A stretch of 64,000 bases of DNA from JBBIPA01 sp037443085 (GCA_037443085.1 JBBIPA010000006.1:6702-70701), one strand, 5' to 3'; numbered from the stretch's first letter, positions 16,603 through 25,548 are shown. Numbers and translations: made by a program. Notes: a model not told the origin generated them from the letters alone.

Positions 16603-18282
16603 TTACTTCTGATCCCATTCATTGGAGTCAGGATTATATCCCCATGCCGTTTCCGTATTGACACCTGGCTCTGATTCGAATTCTGGCTCATCCACATGCC
16701 CCGCTCTTCTCAGAATGCGGCCGAGCCAGAAAAAGACAAAGGCTACCAATGCCGCGCCGAGACCCATTAAGGTATATTTCGTCCAGTCGGGCATATTCGT
16801 GGCTATGCTGTCCAGGGAATACCCTTTATAAAATGAGCCTACTGATGACCACGGTCCTTCATTGGAAGCCCCATCGATCGCCTTCACTCTCCAGAAGTAA
16901 GGAGCCTTCTGGCTGGGCAGCAGCTTCTTGTCGTCCGGCAGGTCAAAGTTGCACTGGGCAAGATTTGACGTGGAGAGCAATATCTTGGAGAACTTGGCAT
17001 CCTCGGCAACCTCAAGCACATAGGTAACTCCACTGGGGTCGTTGACGGCGCTCCATTCAAAACTCACTCCTTTCTCTATCCTTGCTGAATCGGAAGGTAC
17101 AGAAAGCTCGGGTGCCAGAGGAGCCGTCGCTTCAACTGTAAAAGTTGTTTTCTGAGTATTGATGCCATCGGTGACAGTTATGGTATGGGGGCCGGAGCGG
17201 CTCTTGGGGATTTTAAAGTTATGGGTAAAGGTGCCCTGTGGAGTTACTGGTGGTGCTTCCATTTTGGTATTGGCATAAGTAATTGTGATCGGGAATCCAG
17301 GGCGAAAGCCAGCACCTTGAATGCCGATGGACATGCCTATATGTCCCGTATTGGGGCTGATGAGTATTGATGAGACGACACTCAGGTCACAATAGGAACG
17401 GTTCGAACCGTCATCGACTTTTATCTTGTGTATGCCGTCAGCACAGGGAGGTACTTTGATGGTAGCGGTAAAGCTGCCAGTTGAATCAGCTCTCACCAGG
17501 GTAATGTCTTTATCGTTAAAGTAGATGGTAATGTCTTTGGGCTGAAATCCGCCGCTTATTGTTACTTCCGCACCTACTGTGGCTGATGTTGGCTTGACGG
17601 TTATCTTTTGCCTGACATTGTAGACAGTGGTGATACTGTTGGCATCAGTATCCTGAACCTTTATCTTACGGTCTCCCCGGCTAGCAGCGGGTAGCGTAAA
17701 TTGGACATCGGCGAACCTGCCTTTGTCATTGGTCTCACCGCTGGCCACCTTGGTATCTTCAAAGAAGACGCTTATCGGCCTGTTGGCAGAAAAGCCGTTT
17801 CCTGAGACAATCACCGTGTCACCAACGAAGCCACCGCTATCGCTCAGGGTGATTTTAGGCGTGATTTTGAAGCTGGCTATGGCTTTATTGGTGCCGTCGT
17901 CAACCAGGACCACGTATCTTCCGCCAGCGAAGGAATCAATGGAAAAACTGACAATGGCGTACCCGAAGGCATCGGTGATTTCCTTGGCAACAATAGCGGT
18001 TCCGGGAGTGATGGTGGTCCCGGTCCCAAAAATTACAATCACCTGCTTATTGGGAAGATAATCCCAGATTCTTACATAGATGGTGGTTCCGATTGGACCT
18101 TCATTGGGTAAGACCTCCACGCGGGGCACTTTTGCTGGGGGGTCGTTTGCCCCGACCGGCGTTGCTATTACCATGGTTGCCAGGATGGCAGTCAGAATAA
18201 CCATTTCCCAGATAAACATTTTTAGCAGCAATGTGCCGCTGCCAAGCAATTTTTTCTTATACTTTTTAACTTCCGTAGTCAT
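16603..18282 (-). CDS. Membrane-anchored protein with Ig/IPT-like repeats, archaellum-linked
   Basis: A 559-residue exported protein. An N-terminal signal-anchor helix (about 19-42) precedes about four repeated beta-sandwich units of ~80-90 residues, each with a pattern such as GFVGDTVIVSGNGFSANRPI, resembling IPT/TIG or archaeal Ig-like domains. A fibronectin-like unit follows (about 395-490, VSFEWSAVNDPSGVTY), then a C-terminal TM helix (about 507-528) and a short acidic cytoplasmic tail. It would stand on the outside of the cell membrane. A strong AAAGGAGG site supports ATG 18282. The gap to the upstream gene is one base, so it is part of the archaellum operon. It could bind the cell wall around the motor, act as an adhesin, or act as an S-layer substitute; function unknown. 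Confidence 0.7.
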   Translation of the reverse strand: MTTEVKKYKKKLLGSGTLLLKMFIWEMVILTAILATMVIATPVGANDPPAKVPRVEVLPNEGPIGTTIYVRIWDYLPNKQVIVIFGTGTTITPGTAIVAKEITDAFGYAIVSFSIDSFAGGRYVVLVDDGTNKAIASFKITPKITLSDSGGFVGDTVIVSGNGFSANRPISVFFEDTKVASGETNDKGRFADVQFTLPAASRGDRKIKVQDTDANSITTVYNVRQKITVKPTSATVGAEVTISGGFQPKDITIYFNDKDITLVRADSTGSFTATIKVPPCADGIHKIKVDDGSNRSYCDLSVVSSILISPNTGHIGMSIGIQGAGFRPGFPITITYANTKMEAPPVTPQGTFTHNFKIPKSRSGPHTITVTDGINTQKTTFTVEATAPLAPELSVPSDSARIEKGVSFEWSAVNDPSGVTYVLEVAEDAKFSKILLSTSNLAQCNFDLPDDKKLLPSQKAPYFWRVKAIDGASNEGPWSSVGSFYKGYSLDSIATNMPDWTKYTLMGLGAALVAFVFFWLGRILRRAGHVDEPEFESEPGVNTETAWGYNPDSNEWDQK

Positions 18283-18283
18283 G

Positions 18284-18979
18284 TCAACACCTCCTTTGGC
18301 TCCCTGCTTTTTTCTTTGCCAGTACCTGAGATACCTCGCTGCTCAACTTTTTTAGGGTGTCCACATCAATATCTGCCAGGAGTGCAGCCAGTTCTGACAG
18401 CCCGGTGTCTTCCACATCTTCATCACCGAAGACATCCATTAACCCTCCACCGGTATCCTCCTCTTTTTCCTGTTTTTCTTCTTCTGTTTCCTCTTTGGCG
18501 CCCTGGGCAGTTTCTGTGCCCCATAAGCGTGTCACCGGAGGGGTGCTTTTTTCGGCGTCGGCTCCCGCGGGTGCGCTTTTTGCCGCTTCAGTATCGGCGG
18601 TTACCTTATTTTCCGTGTCGGTTCCTGCCGGCGCGCTTTTCTCGGCATCGGTGGTATTCTTTATTAATAAGGACTGGATTTCGTTGGGTGCTACCGGGCG
18701 ATTCGTAACCGATGGTTTCCGCAACTCCTCCGGGGGCTTGCCTGCTGAGGCTGGTAGCAGCTTTTCTGGCTGCTGTGGCTTACCTTCATTTTTAGCTGGT
18801 GACAGCTCTAGCGACTCGCCGCGCTTATCACGCTGCTTGCGTTCCCCTTTGCCCTTTTTCGAGGAAGGTTTTTTGCCCTTCATGCTGTTGCCGATCAGCA
18901 GCATAATGCTCAGCACAACGATGCCGGCGAGAGCAACTATCACCAGGTAGATGTCTATTTCATAACCGAGTATATCCAT
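18284..18979 (-). CDS. One-TM cytoplasmic protein in archaellum operon
   Basis: A 231-residue protein with one N-terminal TM helix (about 10-32, YLVIVALAGIVVLSIMLLIG), a very basic Lys-rich stretch (about 35-58), a long low-complexity Ala/Pro/Glu/Lys region with repeated SAPAGTDTE-like units, and a C-terminal helix-forming segment (about 185-225, DTGLSELAALLADIDVDTL). The positive-inside rule puts the bulk of it in the cytoplasm. It lies 21 bases after ArlJ and one base before the Ig-repeat gene. The topology (single TM, long cytoplasmic helical part, next to the motor genes) recalls ArlX, the crenarchaeal ring protein, but I see no sequence similarity. Treat the product as unknown. Confidence 0.65.
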   Translation of the reverse strand: MDILGYEIDIYLVIVALAGIVVLSIMLLIGNSMKGKKPSSKKGKGERKQRDKRGESLELSPAKNEGKPQQPEKLLPASAGKPPEELRKPSVTNRPVAPNEIQSLLIKNTTDAEKSAPAGTDTENKVTADTEAAKSAPAGADAEKSTPPVTRLWGTETAQGAKEETEEEKQEKEEDTGGGLMDVFGDEDVEDTGLSELAALLADIDVDTLKKLSSEVSQVLAKKKAGSQRRC

Positions 18980-19000
18980 TGTTATATCTCATTATTCCTG

Positions 19001-20560
19001 TCACTTGACGGTATCAATGACACTAAAAACTCCTTTTAGCATGTCCGGAATAAGAAGCAGACATAATCCTGATATTGCCAGCATTATGCCGAAGTAAAAT
19101 AAGAATTTGAGATTGTGCCCGCCGTCTATTACTTTGATGGCGGCAGCGTTGACTACAGTGAGCATGATGAGCATGGCAGTGACCATCATATTGAGCATTT
19201 GCAGGGAACTGCCGCTTTCTGTGAAGAACTGGAATGCCGGCAAGCTGCTCAGAGCACTCATGTCTCCCGACTTGATGTCCCCCATGTTTTGCAATAGCTT
19301 GGAAAAATTAACCAGTATCTGGTAGATACCTACCAGGAGCATGGCAATGGTGGCATGTATTACGATGCAGGTAAAGGAGAAATTGGATGACACCAGCTTA
19401 CGCTTGGCTCGCAGCAAAGCCACTTTCATGGCGAACTTGGATGATTGGGTGCCTACTTTTTCGGGGTCACCACCGACGGCAATGCCATCCCAGAAAATCT
19501 GAACGCTCCGGTTTATATGCTCGCTGCCGGTATTGCCCACAAACCTTTGCCAGCACAATTCGGGCTTGATGCCCAGCAAAAGCGAGGTATTAAGGACGGT
19601 AGCCGGTTTTTTCAGAGAAGACAATGCTCGGAAATCCAGGCGTCCCAGTGCCTCAGTCACCGTGGTACCGATAGCTTTGGTTATGCCCCCCAGCGACCTC
19701 AGGAAACCGGCAATGTCTGAGTCGAGCCTGTCAATATTGCGGTCATCCCACATAATCATAAGGCCGGTAGGTAATACGATAATTGCTGCTGCTACCATGG
19801 CTAATCCCAAATTGGCTTTGAGCATCAACATAAGCAGTATCATGACCAGGAGCATGGGCACCACCATAAATTTAAACAACTCCTTGCCTATTCTCTGTCC
19901 CGTCGAAGTGTGAGACAGAGAATGGGTTTTCACATCTTTGGGGGATGCCCGGTACATTATCCAGGCACCCAGCACGGTGGACATCAGCATCATCCAGGTC
20001 AGGGTAGTAATATAGGTTGGATTCATGGGAAAGATGAGCATGGAAACCACGCTGATGACCACTACCAGGGATGCCGATAAGATTAAGGCCACATAGGCAT
20101 CAGTCCATTTTTTCAGGCTTTCTATCGAGCGCTCATATTCATCCCCAAAAGTTTCACCTACGGCGTGAGCCTCCCGAGCTAAAAAGTCGGCTTCGCTCTC
20201 GCCGGATGCCAGGGCATTCGACATACGCAGCAGTATGGCTTTGGGTTCTACTTCTCTGGTCTCTTCGCCAACCAGGCGGCAGGCTTCAGAGTAATCATAG
20301 TTGAGCTTTTTCGCCAGGAAATGGACTTTTCTGATGTACTTTGACGAGACGTAAGGTAAGCTGGCGGCATACTCGAATAGCAGGTTCCGGGGCAGTTTCG
20401 ATGTGGCAATAGCTGACATATAGGTCAGGTGGCAAAACAAATCCCCTTTCAGGAGGTCCTTGTTAGTGGATAACCTCCCCCCGGGAACTTCCTGTGCCGC
20501 GGCGTCCGGGTTAGAAAATCCCTTCCCGTTGAGCTTTCGCAAGTACTTCAAGGAGATCAT
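19001..20560 (-). CDS. arlJ: ArlJ (FlaJ)-like archaellum membrane platform protein
   Basis: A 519-residue polytopic protein of the T2SF/FlaJ family. About 150 N-terminal soluble residues precede TM helices near 155-177, 185-206, 230-275, 390-415, 450-475 and 485-508. Cytoplasmic loops contain the helical T2SSF-type segments (LRSLGGITKAIGTTVTEALG, LLRAKRKLVSSNFSF). ArlJ is the membrane base on which the ArlI ATPase acts to assemble and turn the filament. The length and the long N-terminal domain suit FlaJ more than TadC or PilC. Its ATG overlaps the arlI end by 50 bases, indicating co-translation. A weak GAGGG site precedes the start. Confidence 0.88.
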   Translation of the reverse strand: MISLKYLRKLNGKGFSNPDAAAQEVPGGRLSTNKDLLKGDLFCHLTYMSAIATSKLPRNLLFEYAASLPYVSSKYIRKVHFLAKKLNYDYSEACRLVGEETREVEPKAILLRMSNALASGESEADFLAREAHAVGETFGDEYERSIESLKKWTDAYVALILSASLVVVISVVSMLIFPMNPTYITTLTWMMLMSTVLGAWIMYRASPKDVKTHSLSHTSTGQRIGKELFKFMVVPMLLVMILLMLMLKANLGLAMVAAAIIVLPTGLMIMWDDRNIDRLDSDIAGFLRSLGGITKAIGTTVTEALGRLDFRALSSLKKPATVLNTSLLLGIKPELCWQRFVGNTGSEHINRSVQIFWDGIAVGGDPEKVGTQSSKFAMKVALLRAKRKLVSSNFSFTCIVIHATIAMLLVGIYQILVNFSKLLQNMGDIKSGDMSALSSLPAFQFFTESGSSLQMLNMMVTAMLIMLTVVNAAAIKVIDGGHNLKFLFYFGIMLAISGLCLLLIPDMLKGVFSVIDTVK

Positions 20561-22235
20561 AAAACCCTCTTATTCCCTGTTGTTTGTGCAATTTTTCAAG
20601 TATTTTGGCACGGCGGTCTATTTGGGCATAAATACGCTGTTTTTTATGTACCGGAATGCCTAACTTCGGACCTATCTTATATTCGAGGAGATAGCTGTTG
20701 TTTTCACCGGTGAATAGAAAAGTATCTGTGATTGGGTCCCAGCGAAACGTTTCCACAAAAAGGAAGGACTGGGTAATGGGGTCATAGCCCACAATTTCAT
20801 TGATGCTGATCATCCTCCGACCGACCTGTCCCGAAGGTAACTTTACCGCGCTCTGGATAACACAAAAATTGAGATTGTCTATATAGGATTTAGGGACATT
20901 GATAGGGTCGCCGGTGAGGCGTTGAATCAATCTCTCTACAGAGGCAGCATGGAAGGTTGCCATAACCGAATGTCCTGTCTGCATTGCCTGGAAGGCAATA
21001 GCTCCCTCTGCACCTCGTATCTCGCCGATGATTATTTCATTGGGGCGCTGGCGCAGGGCAGCTTTGAGCAGGTCAAACATGCCGACGCTGTTCTCCTCAC
21101 CTTGTTTAGACGTCCGCACCACTTCCCTTATCCAGTTTTTATGGGGCACCTGGAGCTCCGGTGTATCTTCGATGGATACTATCTTGGCATTGGGGTGTAT
21201 GAAGGTGGTAATGGCATTCATAGTCGTCGTTTTACCGGAGGCAGTCTCACCGCAGACGAACATATTCATGCCTTCCCCGAGCATGATGGAAAGATAGGCG
21301 GCTATCTTATAATCCAGCGTGCCCATTTCGACGAGTTCCAGAACCGAGAGCGGCGTCTCGCTGAATTTTCGGATGGTGAAGTTAGAGCCACGTTTGGATA
21401 CATCGCGTCCATAGACGATATTGATTCTGGAGCCGTCGGGAAGAGTGGCGTCAACGATAGGGCTGTGAACGCTTACCGGCTTCTTAATTCGCTCGGCTAA
21501 TCTCATGACGAAGGCATCAAGGTCCTCATGGTTTGGGAAATTAACCACAGTTTTCAGGCTCTTGAATATTTTATGCTCCACAAATATGGGGCCCATGCCA
21601 CTGCAACTGATATCCTCGACGTATTTGTCATTGACTATAGGGTCCAGAATGCCCAGCCCTATTTTGTCGCGCAGCATGAGGTACTTTGTGGCTTGTAGCT
21701 GGCCGGGCGTCACTATGAGAGGTTTGATTTTTACACCAAGTGGGTTCTTACCATTATTACCCGGGGGAGGACCGTTTGCCGTGGTGCAAATTTTCCCCAG
21801 GCATTGCAATATCATATTCTTCTTTTCCTCATCCGAGACGAACATATTGATGCTCAGGAAATCAGCCATGACCAGCAATCTCTTCTCTATGTCCTCCATG
21901 AGCTTATCCAGGTCCTGGCCGATAGTCGGCTCTACGGGGATATAGGTACTACGTCCATCGTTGGGGTCACGCAGGATATGGATGAAAATGCCGGGCTTCC
22001 CCGGATAGATAATGTTGGGGCTTTTGTTAGCCGACATCTTTCTCTCCAGCTTCTGATGGAACTCGGGGATACCACATTCAGCTACGGGGAGCATGCGTAA
22101 GTAGCGCCACAGGTGAGGATTCTTTTGCACCATGTCCTGAGCCTCTGGCGGCAGTTTGCTGACTATGTTGACGGAATCGTCCCTGTCACCACTTTTATTC
22201 TTTCCCGGACTGAATGGCAAAACAATCTGCGGCAT
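20511..22235 (-). CDS. arlI: ArlI (FlaI)-like archaellum motor ATPase
   Basis: A 574-residue hexameric secretion ATPase that powers archaellum assembly and rotation. The Walker A is FVCGETASGKTTTMNAI (about 315-330), then the Asp box SIEDTPEL, Walker B IIIGEIRGAEG and the His box TGHSVMATFHAA. The run VGMFDLLKAALRQRP is nearly the archaeal FlaI signature rather than the PilB or TadA version, which makes an interdomain origin likely. The N-terminal ~200 residues include a segment reading EDISCSGMGPIFVEH, typical of the family. An AGAGGA site precedes ATG 22235; arlH ends 19 bases upstream. It acts at the inner face of the membrane with ArlJ and ArlH. Confidence 0.93.
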   Translation of the reverse strand: MPQIVLPFSPGKNKSGDRDDSVNIVSKLPPEAQDMVQKNPHLWRYLRMLPVAECGIPEFHQKLERKMSANKSPNIIYPGKPGIFIHILRDPNDGRSTYIPVEPTIGQDLDKLMEDIEKRLLVMADFLSINMFVSDEEKKNMILQCLGKICTTANGPPPGNNGKNPLGVKIKPLIVTPGQLQATKYLMLRDKIGLGILDPIVNDKYVEDISCSGMGPIFVEHKIFKSLKTVVNFPNHEDLDAFVMRLAERIKKPVSVHSPIVDATLPDGSRINIVYGRDVSKRGSNFTIRKFSETPLSVLELVEMGTLDYKIAAYLSIMLGEGMNMFVCGETASGKTTTMNAITTFIHPNAKIVSIEDTPELQVPHKNWIREVVRTSKQGEENSVGMFDLLKAALRQRPNEIIIGEIRGAEGAIAFQAMQTGHSVMATFHAASVERLIQRLTGDPINVPKSYIDNLNFCVIQSAVKLPSGQVGRRMISINEIVGYDPITQSFLFVETFRWDPITDTFLFTGENNSYLLEYKIGPKLGIPVHKKQRIYAQIDRRAKILEKLHKQQGIRGFYDLLEVLAKAQREGIF

Positions 22236-22254
22236 GAAGCTATTCCTCTCTATG

Positions 22255-22977
22255 TTATGCTTTAGCCCTGCCGATCGGCATTATCCGCATGCCAATACCA
22301 GGGTCAACATCAAAGCTTAATACATTTCCGGTGTTTTTGGCGGCGCCTCTTACCTTGGCTACCTCCAGAACCTTGACCAGTTTATCGCCAACCTCTTCGA
22401 TGCGAAGTCGGAAATGGGCGTCGCAGGCAGAACGTATACGAATCAGGCTCTGCTCGTCAAAAGCATAGGTATGAGCGATATTGATAATGGTTTTACCTTG
22501 GTCACAGAGCCTCTTACATTGCTCGAAATAGGTGAGGATTTCGTCTTGAGTGGTATGAGCCAGCACCGGAGTCAGCGAATCAACGACTATCAGGTCATAC
22601 TCTCGATAGGCATTAACACCGGAGATAATAGTGGTGAAGGTATTCACCAGTCTCATTTGTGATGATTCTATAGTGAAGATTTTCATCCATCCCATGAGCA
22701 GAGAGTCCAAGATGCTTAATCCCAGGCTTTCCATCTGGCTATTCATGCTTTTCACCGTGTTCTCGGCGGTGAACAGCAGCACCCGGTGGTGGGCAGCGAT
22801 GGCTCCCCACATCATTTGCTGCGCCAGTACCGATTTGCCGGCATCTGATTCACCTTCAATGAGCGTAAGAGAGCCGATGGGTATGCCACCGCCGAGCTGT
22901 TTGTCAATCTCTCTTTTGCCGGTACAAATAAGCTCTGGTTGTTCTTCTTTTTCTTCGTCGGCTACTGATATTTTCAT
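22255..22977 (-). CDS. arlH: ArlH (FlaH)-like KaiC/RecA-fold protein
   Basis: A 240-residue RecA/KaiC-fold protein. The nucleotide loop reads LIEGESDAGKSVLAQQM (about 38-54) and the Walker B strand is YDLIVVDSLTPVL; ArlH proteins in archaea bind ATP without strong hydrolysis and form a ring that regulates ArlI. The segment VNTFTTIISGVNAYREYD is also FlaH-like. AAAGGTG stands upstream of ATG 22977. The gene sits between the arlF/G-like genes and arlI, exactly where arlH lies in Euryarchaeota. A KaiC or RadA identity is less likely because of length (single domain) and context. Confidence 0.9.
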   Translation of the reverse strand: MKISVADEEKEEQPELICTGKREIDKQLGGGIPIGSLTLIEGESDAGKSVLAQQMMWGAIAAHHRVLLFTAENTVKSMNSQMESLGLSILDSLLMGWMKIFTIESSQMRLVNTFTTIISGVNAYREYDLIVVDSLTPVLAHTTQDEILTYFEQCKRLCDQGKTIINIAHTYAFDEQSLIRIRSACDAHFRLRIEEVGDKLVKVLEVAKVRGAAKNTGNVLSFDVDPGIGMRIMPIGRAKA

Positions 22978-23001
22978 CAGCGAACACCTTTCCCGTTTTC
23001 T

Positions 23002-23502
23002 TCATGGTCGTGCAAAGGTAATTTCAGTTCTGGCACCATTGGGAGTTGCTATGGTTGCCAGATTAGTGGCTTTGGAGACTGCTGGCGGAGAAAGTTTCAG
23101 CACCAGCTTGATAGTTTCCCTGGAGTTAACTATATTAGGTTCGTAAATTTCGGGTTGGCCATTGAGAAAGATGCCACCAACTGTCCATCCCGGTGTTGCT
23201 GTGGTATAGGGAAGCCATTGCACACTGCCCCCTTGATAGACGATAATCACATCCCATTTGCTGAAATTGGCCAGAGCGGTATGCCCGTCATTTCTGATGA
23301 CTATCTCTACCTGGGTGCCCTCACTGTTGGTAACCGAGCTCACCGATGTGATGACAGTATTTCTCATCTCCCGAGCTGTGGATTCTCCGTCTTTCCAGGC
23401 ATATACCAGCGTGTCAAGCGAGCTGAAAGCGCTCGAGGCGATAGTGACCGTCCCCGTTACCAACAGGGTGATACATACTAATGCAGTAATAGCGTTTTCC
23501 AT
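23002..23502 (-). CDS. ArlF-like stator/pseudopilin-fold protein
   Basis: A 166-residue protein with an N-terminal TM helix (about 4-25, ITALVCITLLVTGTVTIASS) and an outside beta-sandwich with a central VEIVIRNDGHTALANFSKWDVI stretch, the pattern of ArlF and ArlG, which link the archaellum motor to the cell envelope. I lean to ArlF from the 'SLDTL..AW..GE' region after the helix and the N-D-G turn, but order alone would make it ArlG. There is no class III peptidase site, in keeping with ArlF/G. The ribosome site before ATG 23502 is weak. It is eight bases after the other pseudopilin-like gene and 24 before arlH. Confidence 0.7.
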   Translation of the reverse strand: MENAITALVCITLLVTGTVTIASSAFSSLDTLVYAWKDGESTAREMRNTVITSVSSVTNSEGTQVEIVIRNDGHTALANFSKWDVIIVYQGGSVQWLPYTTATPGWTVGGIFLNGQPEIYEPNIVNSRETIKLVLKLSPPAVSKATNLATIATPNGARTEITFARP

Positions 23503-23510
23503 GGCACCAG

Positions 23511-23972
23511 CTATGAAGTACTATATAATTTCTCACTTGATATTCCGTTAGGTATAACTATTTTGAAATAGTAGTTTCCTGACGGCGGTGACGATAGATG
23601 AATCGTGACCTTTATTGTTGCTGTAGGTCCCCACCTGGTATCATTCTCTATAGTGTAATCCCAGTAGGGCGCTGTTGAACCGCCATAGGTTATGCGGGCG
23701 AAATTCCCCTGTGGTCCCCAGAATATGTCGCTATTCTCAATGCCGCCAATACGCGAAGACCCCACGTTTTTAACCCATACATGAACTTTATTGTTCTGAT
23801 GCGCTATTTGAATAACGTTGATCTGGCTTCTGATTTTGTCATCTATCTTGCTGGCGGCATCAGCTAAAGCACTGCTGCTCCCCGTTATAGCCGGATATAC
23901 TGCGTTAATGACTACCAATGAACATACCACCCCGGCTATGATGAGCAGAAGAGTCACCAGTACCTTATCCAT
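23511..23972 (-). CDS. ArlG-like stator/pseudopilin-fold protein
   Basis: A 153-residue protein with one N-terminal TM helix (about 5-28) and an external beta domain. After the helix comes LADAASKIDDKIRSQINVIQ and then VHVWVKNVGSSRIGGI, which follows the ArlG pattern (helix, then a strand ending in K-N-x-G). In archaea ArlG forms filaments capped by ArlF and binds the S-layer as a stator. Its ATG overlaps the end of the ArlD/E-like gene by eight bases and carries a GGAG site. This bacterium has no evident S-layer gene here, so its envelope partner is open; the neighbouring Ig-repeat protein is a candidate. Confidence 0.7.
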   Translation of the reverse strand: MDKVLVTLLLIIAGVVCSLVVINAVYPAITGSSSALADAASKIDDKIRSQINVIQIAHQNNKVHVWVKNVGSSRIGGIENSDIFWGPQGNFARITYGGSTAPYWDYTIENDTRWGPTATIKVTIHLSSPPSGNYYFKIVIPNGISSEKLYSTS

Positions 23973-24738
23973 TTTGAGACTCCTTCATCATTGATAAAAT
24001 AGATAGCAACGCCTTCTCTTGTTGTTTCGGGTCTGCCAGCAAATTTTCCAGTTGAGCTAAAAGAGACAGATAGTCACTGGCAATAATTGATTGTCCCTTC
24101 GGCTCGTGATGGGAAATACGTATCATTCTTATTAAGGCATCCTTCAGCTTTTCCGGCAGATGTCCCATAGCGCAGGACATTTCTACCAGGATTTCCGACC
24201 GCTCCTTGCCCAGCTTTGCTGTTGCCTGGTCTATCCAGTGAGTTAGTCCGGCGACTACAACCAGGTCAACCTTGCTCTTGCCAGTGAAGAAATTATGTTC
24301 CTTTTTTCTCTCCTGAGGTGATACCACTCCCTCCTCATTATCCGTTTCTGCGCCTTGCCACAGGCGTGGCTTGATGTTTCGCGACGGCGTTTGCGATTCC
24401 TCCGTTCCCGCGATGTCCTTATACTGAGACGGGATTAATCCGTCTTGAATCTGTTTTAGGCTGACCGACTTAATTTCCCCGGCCGGACTGGCAGCAGATT
24501 CAGGCACTTTGCCTTGTCCTCCTGCCCTCATTCCCGGGCTGCTTTCAGTCGCCGGTTCCTCCGGCTGGTTTTCTTTTTGCACCGAAGTCGGCACGGTGGT
24601 GGCAGTACCGCAACTGGAACCAAAGGGGTTTTGTATGCTTAAGTATTGCTCACGCAAGTCCAGAAGGACTGTCTTAATTTCATTTTTCAAAACCTTTACT
24701 TCTTCTTCCAGCGTTTTAATCCTTTGTTCGTCCTTCAT
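23965..24738 (-). CDS. ArlC/D/E-like archaellum accessory protein
   Basis: A 257-residue soluble protein. It begins with a coiled coil (about 3-36, ending LREQYLSIQNPF, a typical lead-in of archaeal FlaD/E), continues through a low-complexity linker (about 40-150) and ends with a helical domain whose VVAGLTHWIDQATAKLGKER and EKLKDALIRM segments match the archaeal FlaD/E domain by eye. ArlC/D/E proteins couple the archaellum motor to chemotaxis through CheF in Euryarchaeota. Presence of this module points to a euryarchaeal-type source. The ATG at 24738 has a GAAAGGTTTG region upstream. Only one such gene is present rather than separate C, D and E. Confidence 0.75.
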   Translation of the reverse strand: MKDEQRIKTLEEEVKVLKNEIKTVLLDLREQYLSIQNPFGSSCGTATTVPTSVQKENQPEEPATESSPGMRAGGQGKVPESAASPAGEIKSVSLKQIQDGLIPSQYKDIAGTEESQTPSRNIKPRLWQGAETDNEEGVVSPQERKKEHNFFTGKSKVDLVVVAGLTHWIDQATAKLGKERSEILVEMSCAMGHLPEKLKDALIRMIRISHHEPKGQSIIASDYLSLLAQLENLLADPKQQEKALLSILSMMKESQNG

Positions 24739-24760
24739 GGCACAAACCTTTCGGTGAGAG

Positions 24761-24791
24761 GGGGGTCATCCTTATCCGAAAGATGACCCCC
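24761..24791 (-). terminator. Hairpin between archaellin and downstream archaellum genes
   Basis: Ten-base perfect arms (24761-24770 and 24782-24791; GGGGGTCATC on the plus strand) with an 11-base loop, 50 bases after the archaellin stop. It lacks a U-run, so it is probably a partial terminator or an RNA-stability hairpin that lets archaellin be made in excess over the motor genes. Confidence 0.6.
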
Positions 24792-24841
24792 TCCTGGCAT
24801 TTTAACTATCCGAACCTAACCAGCTATATCGACCGGGAAGA

Positions 24842-25459
24842 TTAGTGCAGGTCCATTACGGGATCTATTTGTGCGGGCAATGTCCTCTGAACGGTTATGG
24901 TGGAGCCGAGGTTCGGCTTTACCTGGACGCTAAACGACTGATTGGCAGTCAAAGTTGCGGTTTTCGCCGGGTCGCCACCTAAATCTGCCAGATCAATGGC
25001 AATCTCGAATTGTTCACCAGTTTCCAGCAGATTGTCAGTGTCAGCAGCTCCGATCGCCGTCTTGGTCCATTTAATGTTGTTGAAGTACTCCGTCGAGGTG
25101 CTTAGGCTTATCACGCATTTATTGGTGGCATTGGCAGTACCATCACATGGCGTCATATCGATGGGGTTTCCCGCGATGGCATTTCTCACCGTGATAAGCA
25201 CAGTAGCGACCTTGGTATTATCAGTGCTTGTGGCCATAACCGAGCCGGATAGCTCCAGATTGCTTTTTGCCTGCTGCAGTCCAGCATAGATTGTCTCCTT
25301 GCCTCGTTCTGCCGAGAATAGCCCGGCGCTCAGCACGGCATAGCCGAACACAGCAGCTACAGTAACGAAGGCGATAAGGATAATGGCAGTTTCCAAGCCG
25401 GTCATGCCTCGCTCGTCCTTATGCAGCTTTCTCATTGCCTTTGAAAATTTTTGAAACAT
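24842..25459 (-). CDS. arlB: Archaellin (archaeal-type flagellin) ArlB
   Basis: A 205-residue archaellin. The N-terminus has a short basic leader ending KDERG, then MTGLETAIILIAFVTVAAVF, the class III signal and hydrophobic filament core of archaeal flagellins; cleavage by an ArlK/PibD-type peptidase would fall after the Gly of the leader. The next stretch VLSAGLFSAERGKETIYAG is also strikingly archaeal. The C-terminal part forms the outer beta domain and has two Cys residues near CDGTANATNKC. No second archaellin gene and no peptidase gene are present in the window. AAAGGAGG precedes ATG 25459. It is the first structural gene of the operon, followed by a hairpin. Confidence 0.93.
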   Translation of the reverse strand: MFQKFSKAMRKLHKDERGMTGLETAIILIAFVTVAAVFGYAVLSAGLFSAERGKETIYAGLQQAKSNLELSGSVMATSTDNTKVATVLITVRNAIAGNPIDMTPCDGTANATNKCVISLSTSTEYFNNIKWTKTAIGAADTDNLLETGEQFEIAIDLADLGGDPAKTATLTANQSFSVQVKPNLGSTITVQRTLPAQIDPVMDLH

Positions 25460-25548
25460 TAGTTTCCTCCTTTTGTTTGTTTTGAATGGAATCCGATTTG
25501 TTATTGTAACCAGGGTATATGTTGAGTCATGGTTCCCTGATCAGGTGT

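Noticed and set aside
19001..22977. Tad pilus or type II secretion system
   Set aside because: ArlI signature, KaiC-like ArlH, archaellin signal and gene order fit an archaellum better than Tad or T2SS.
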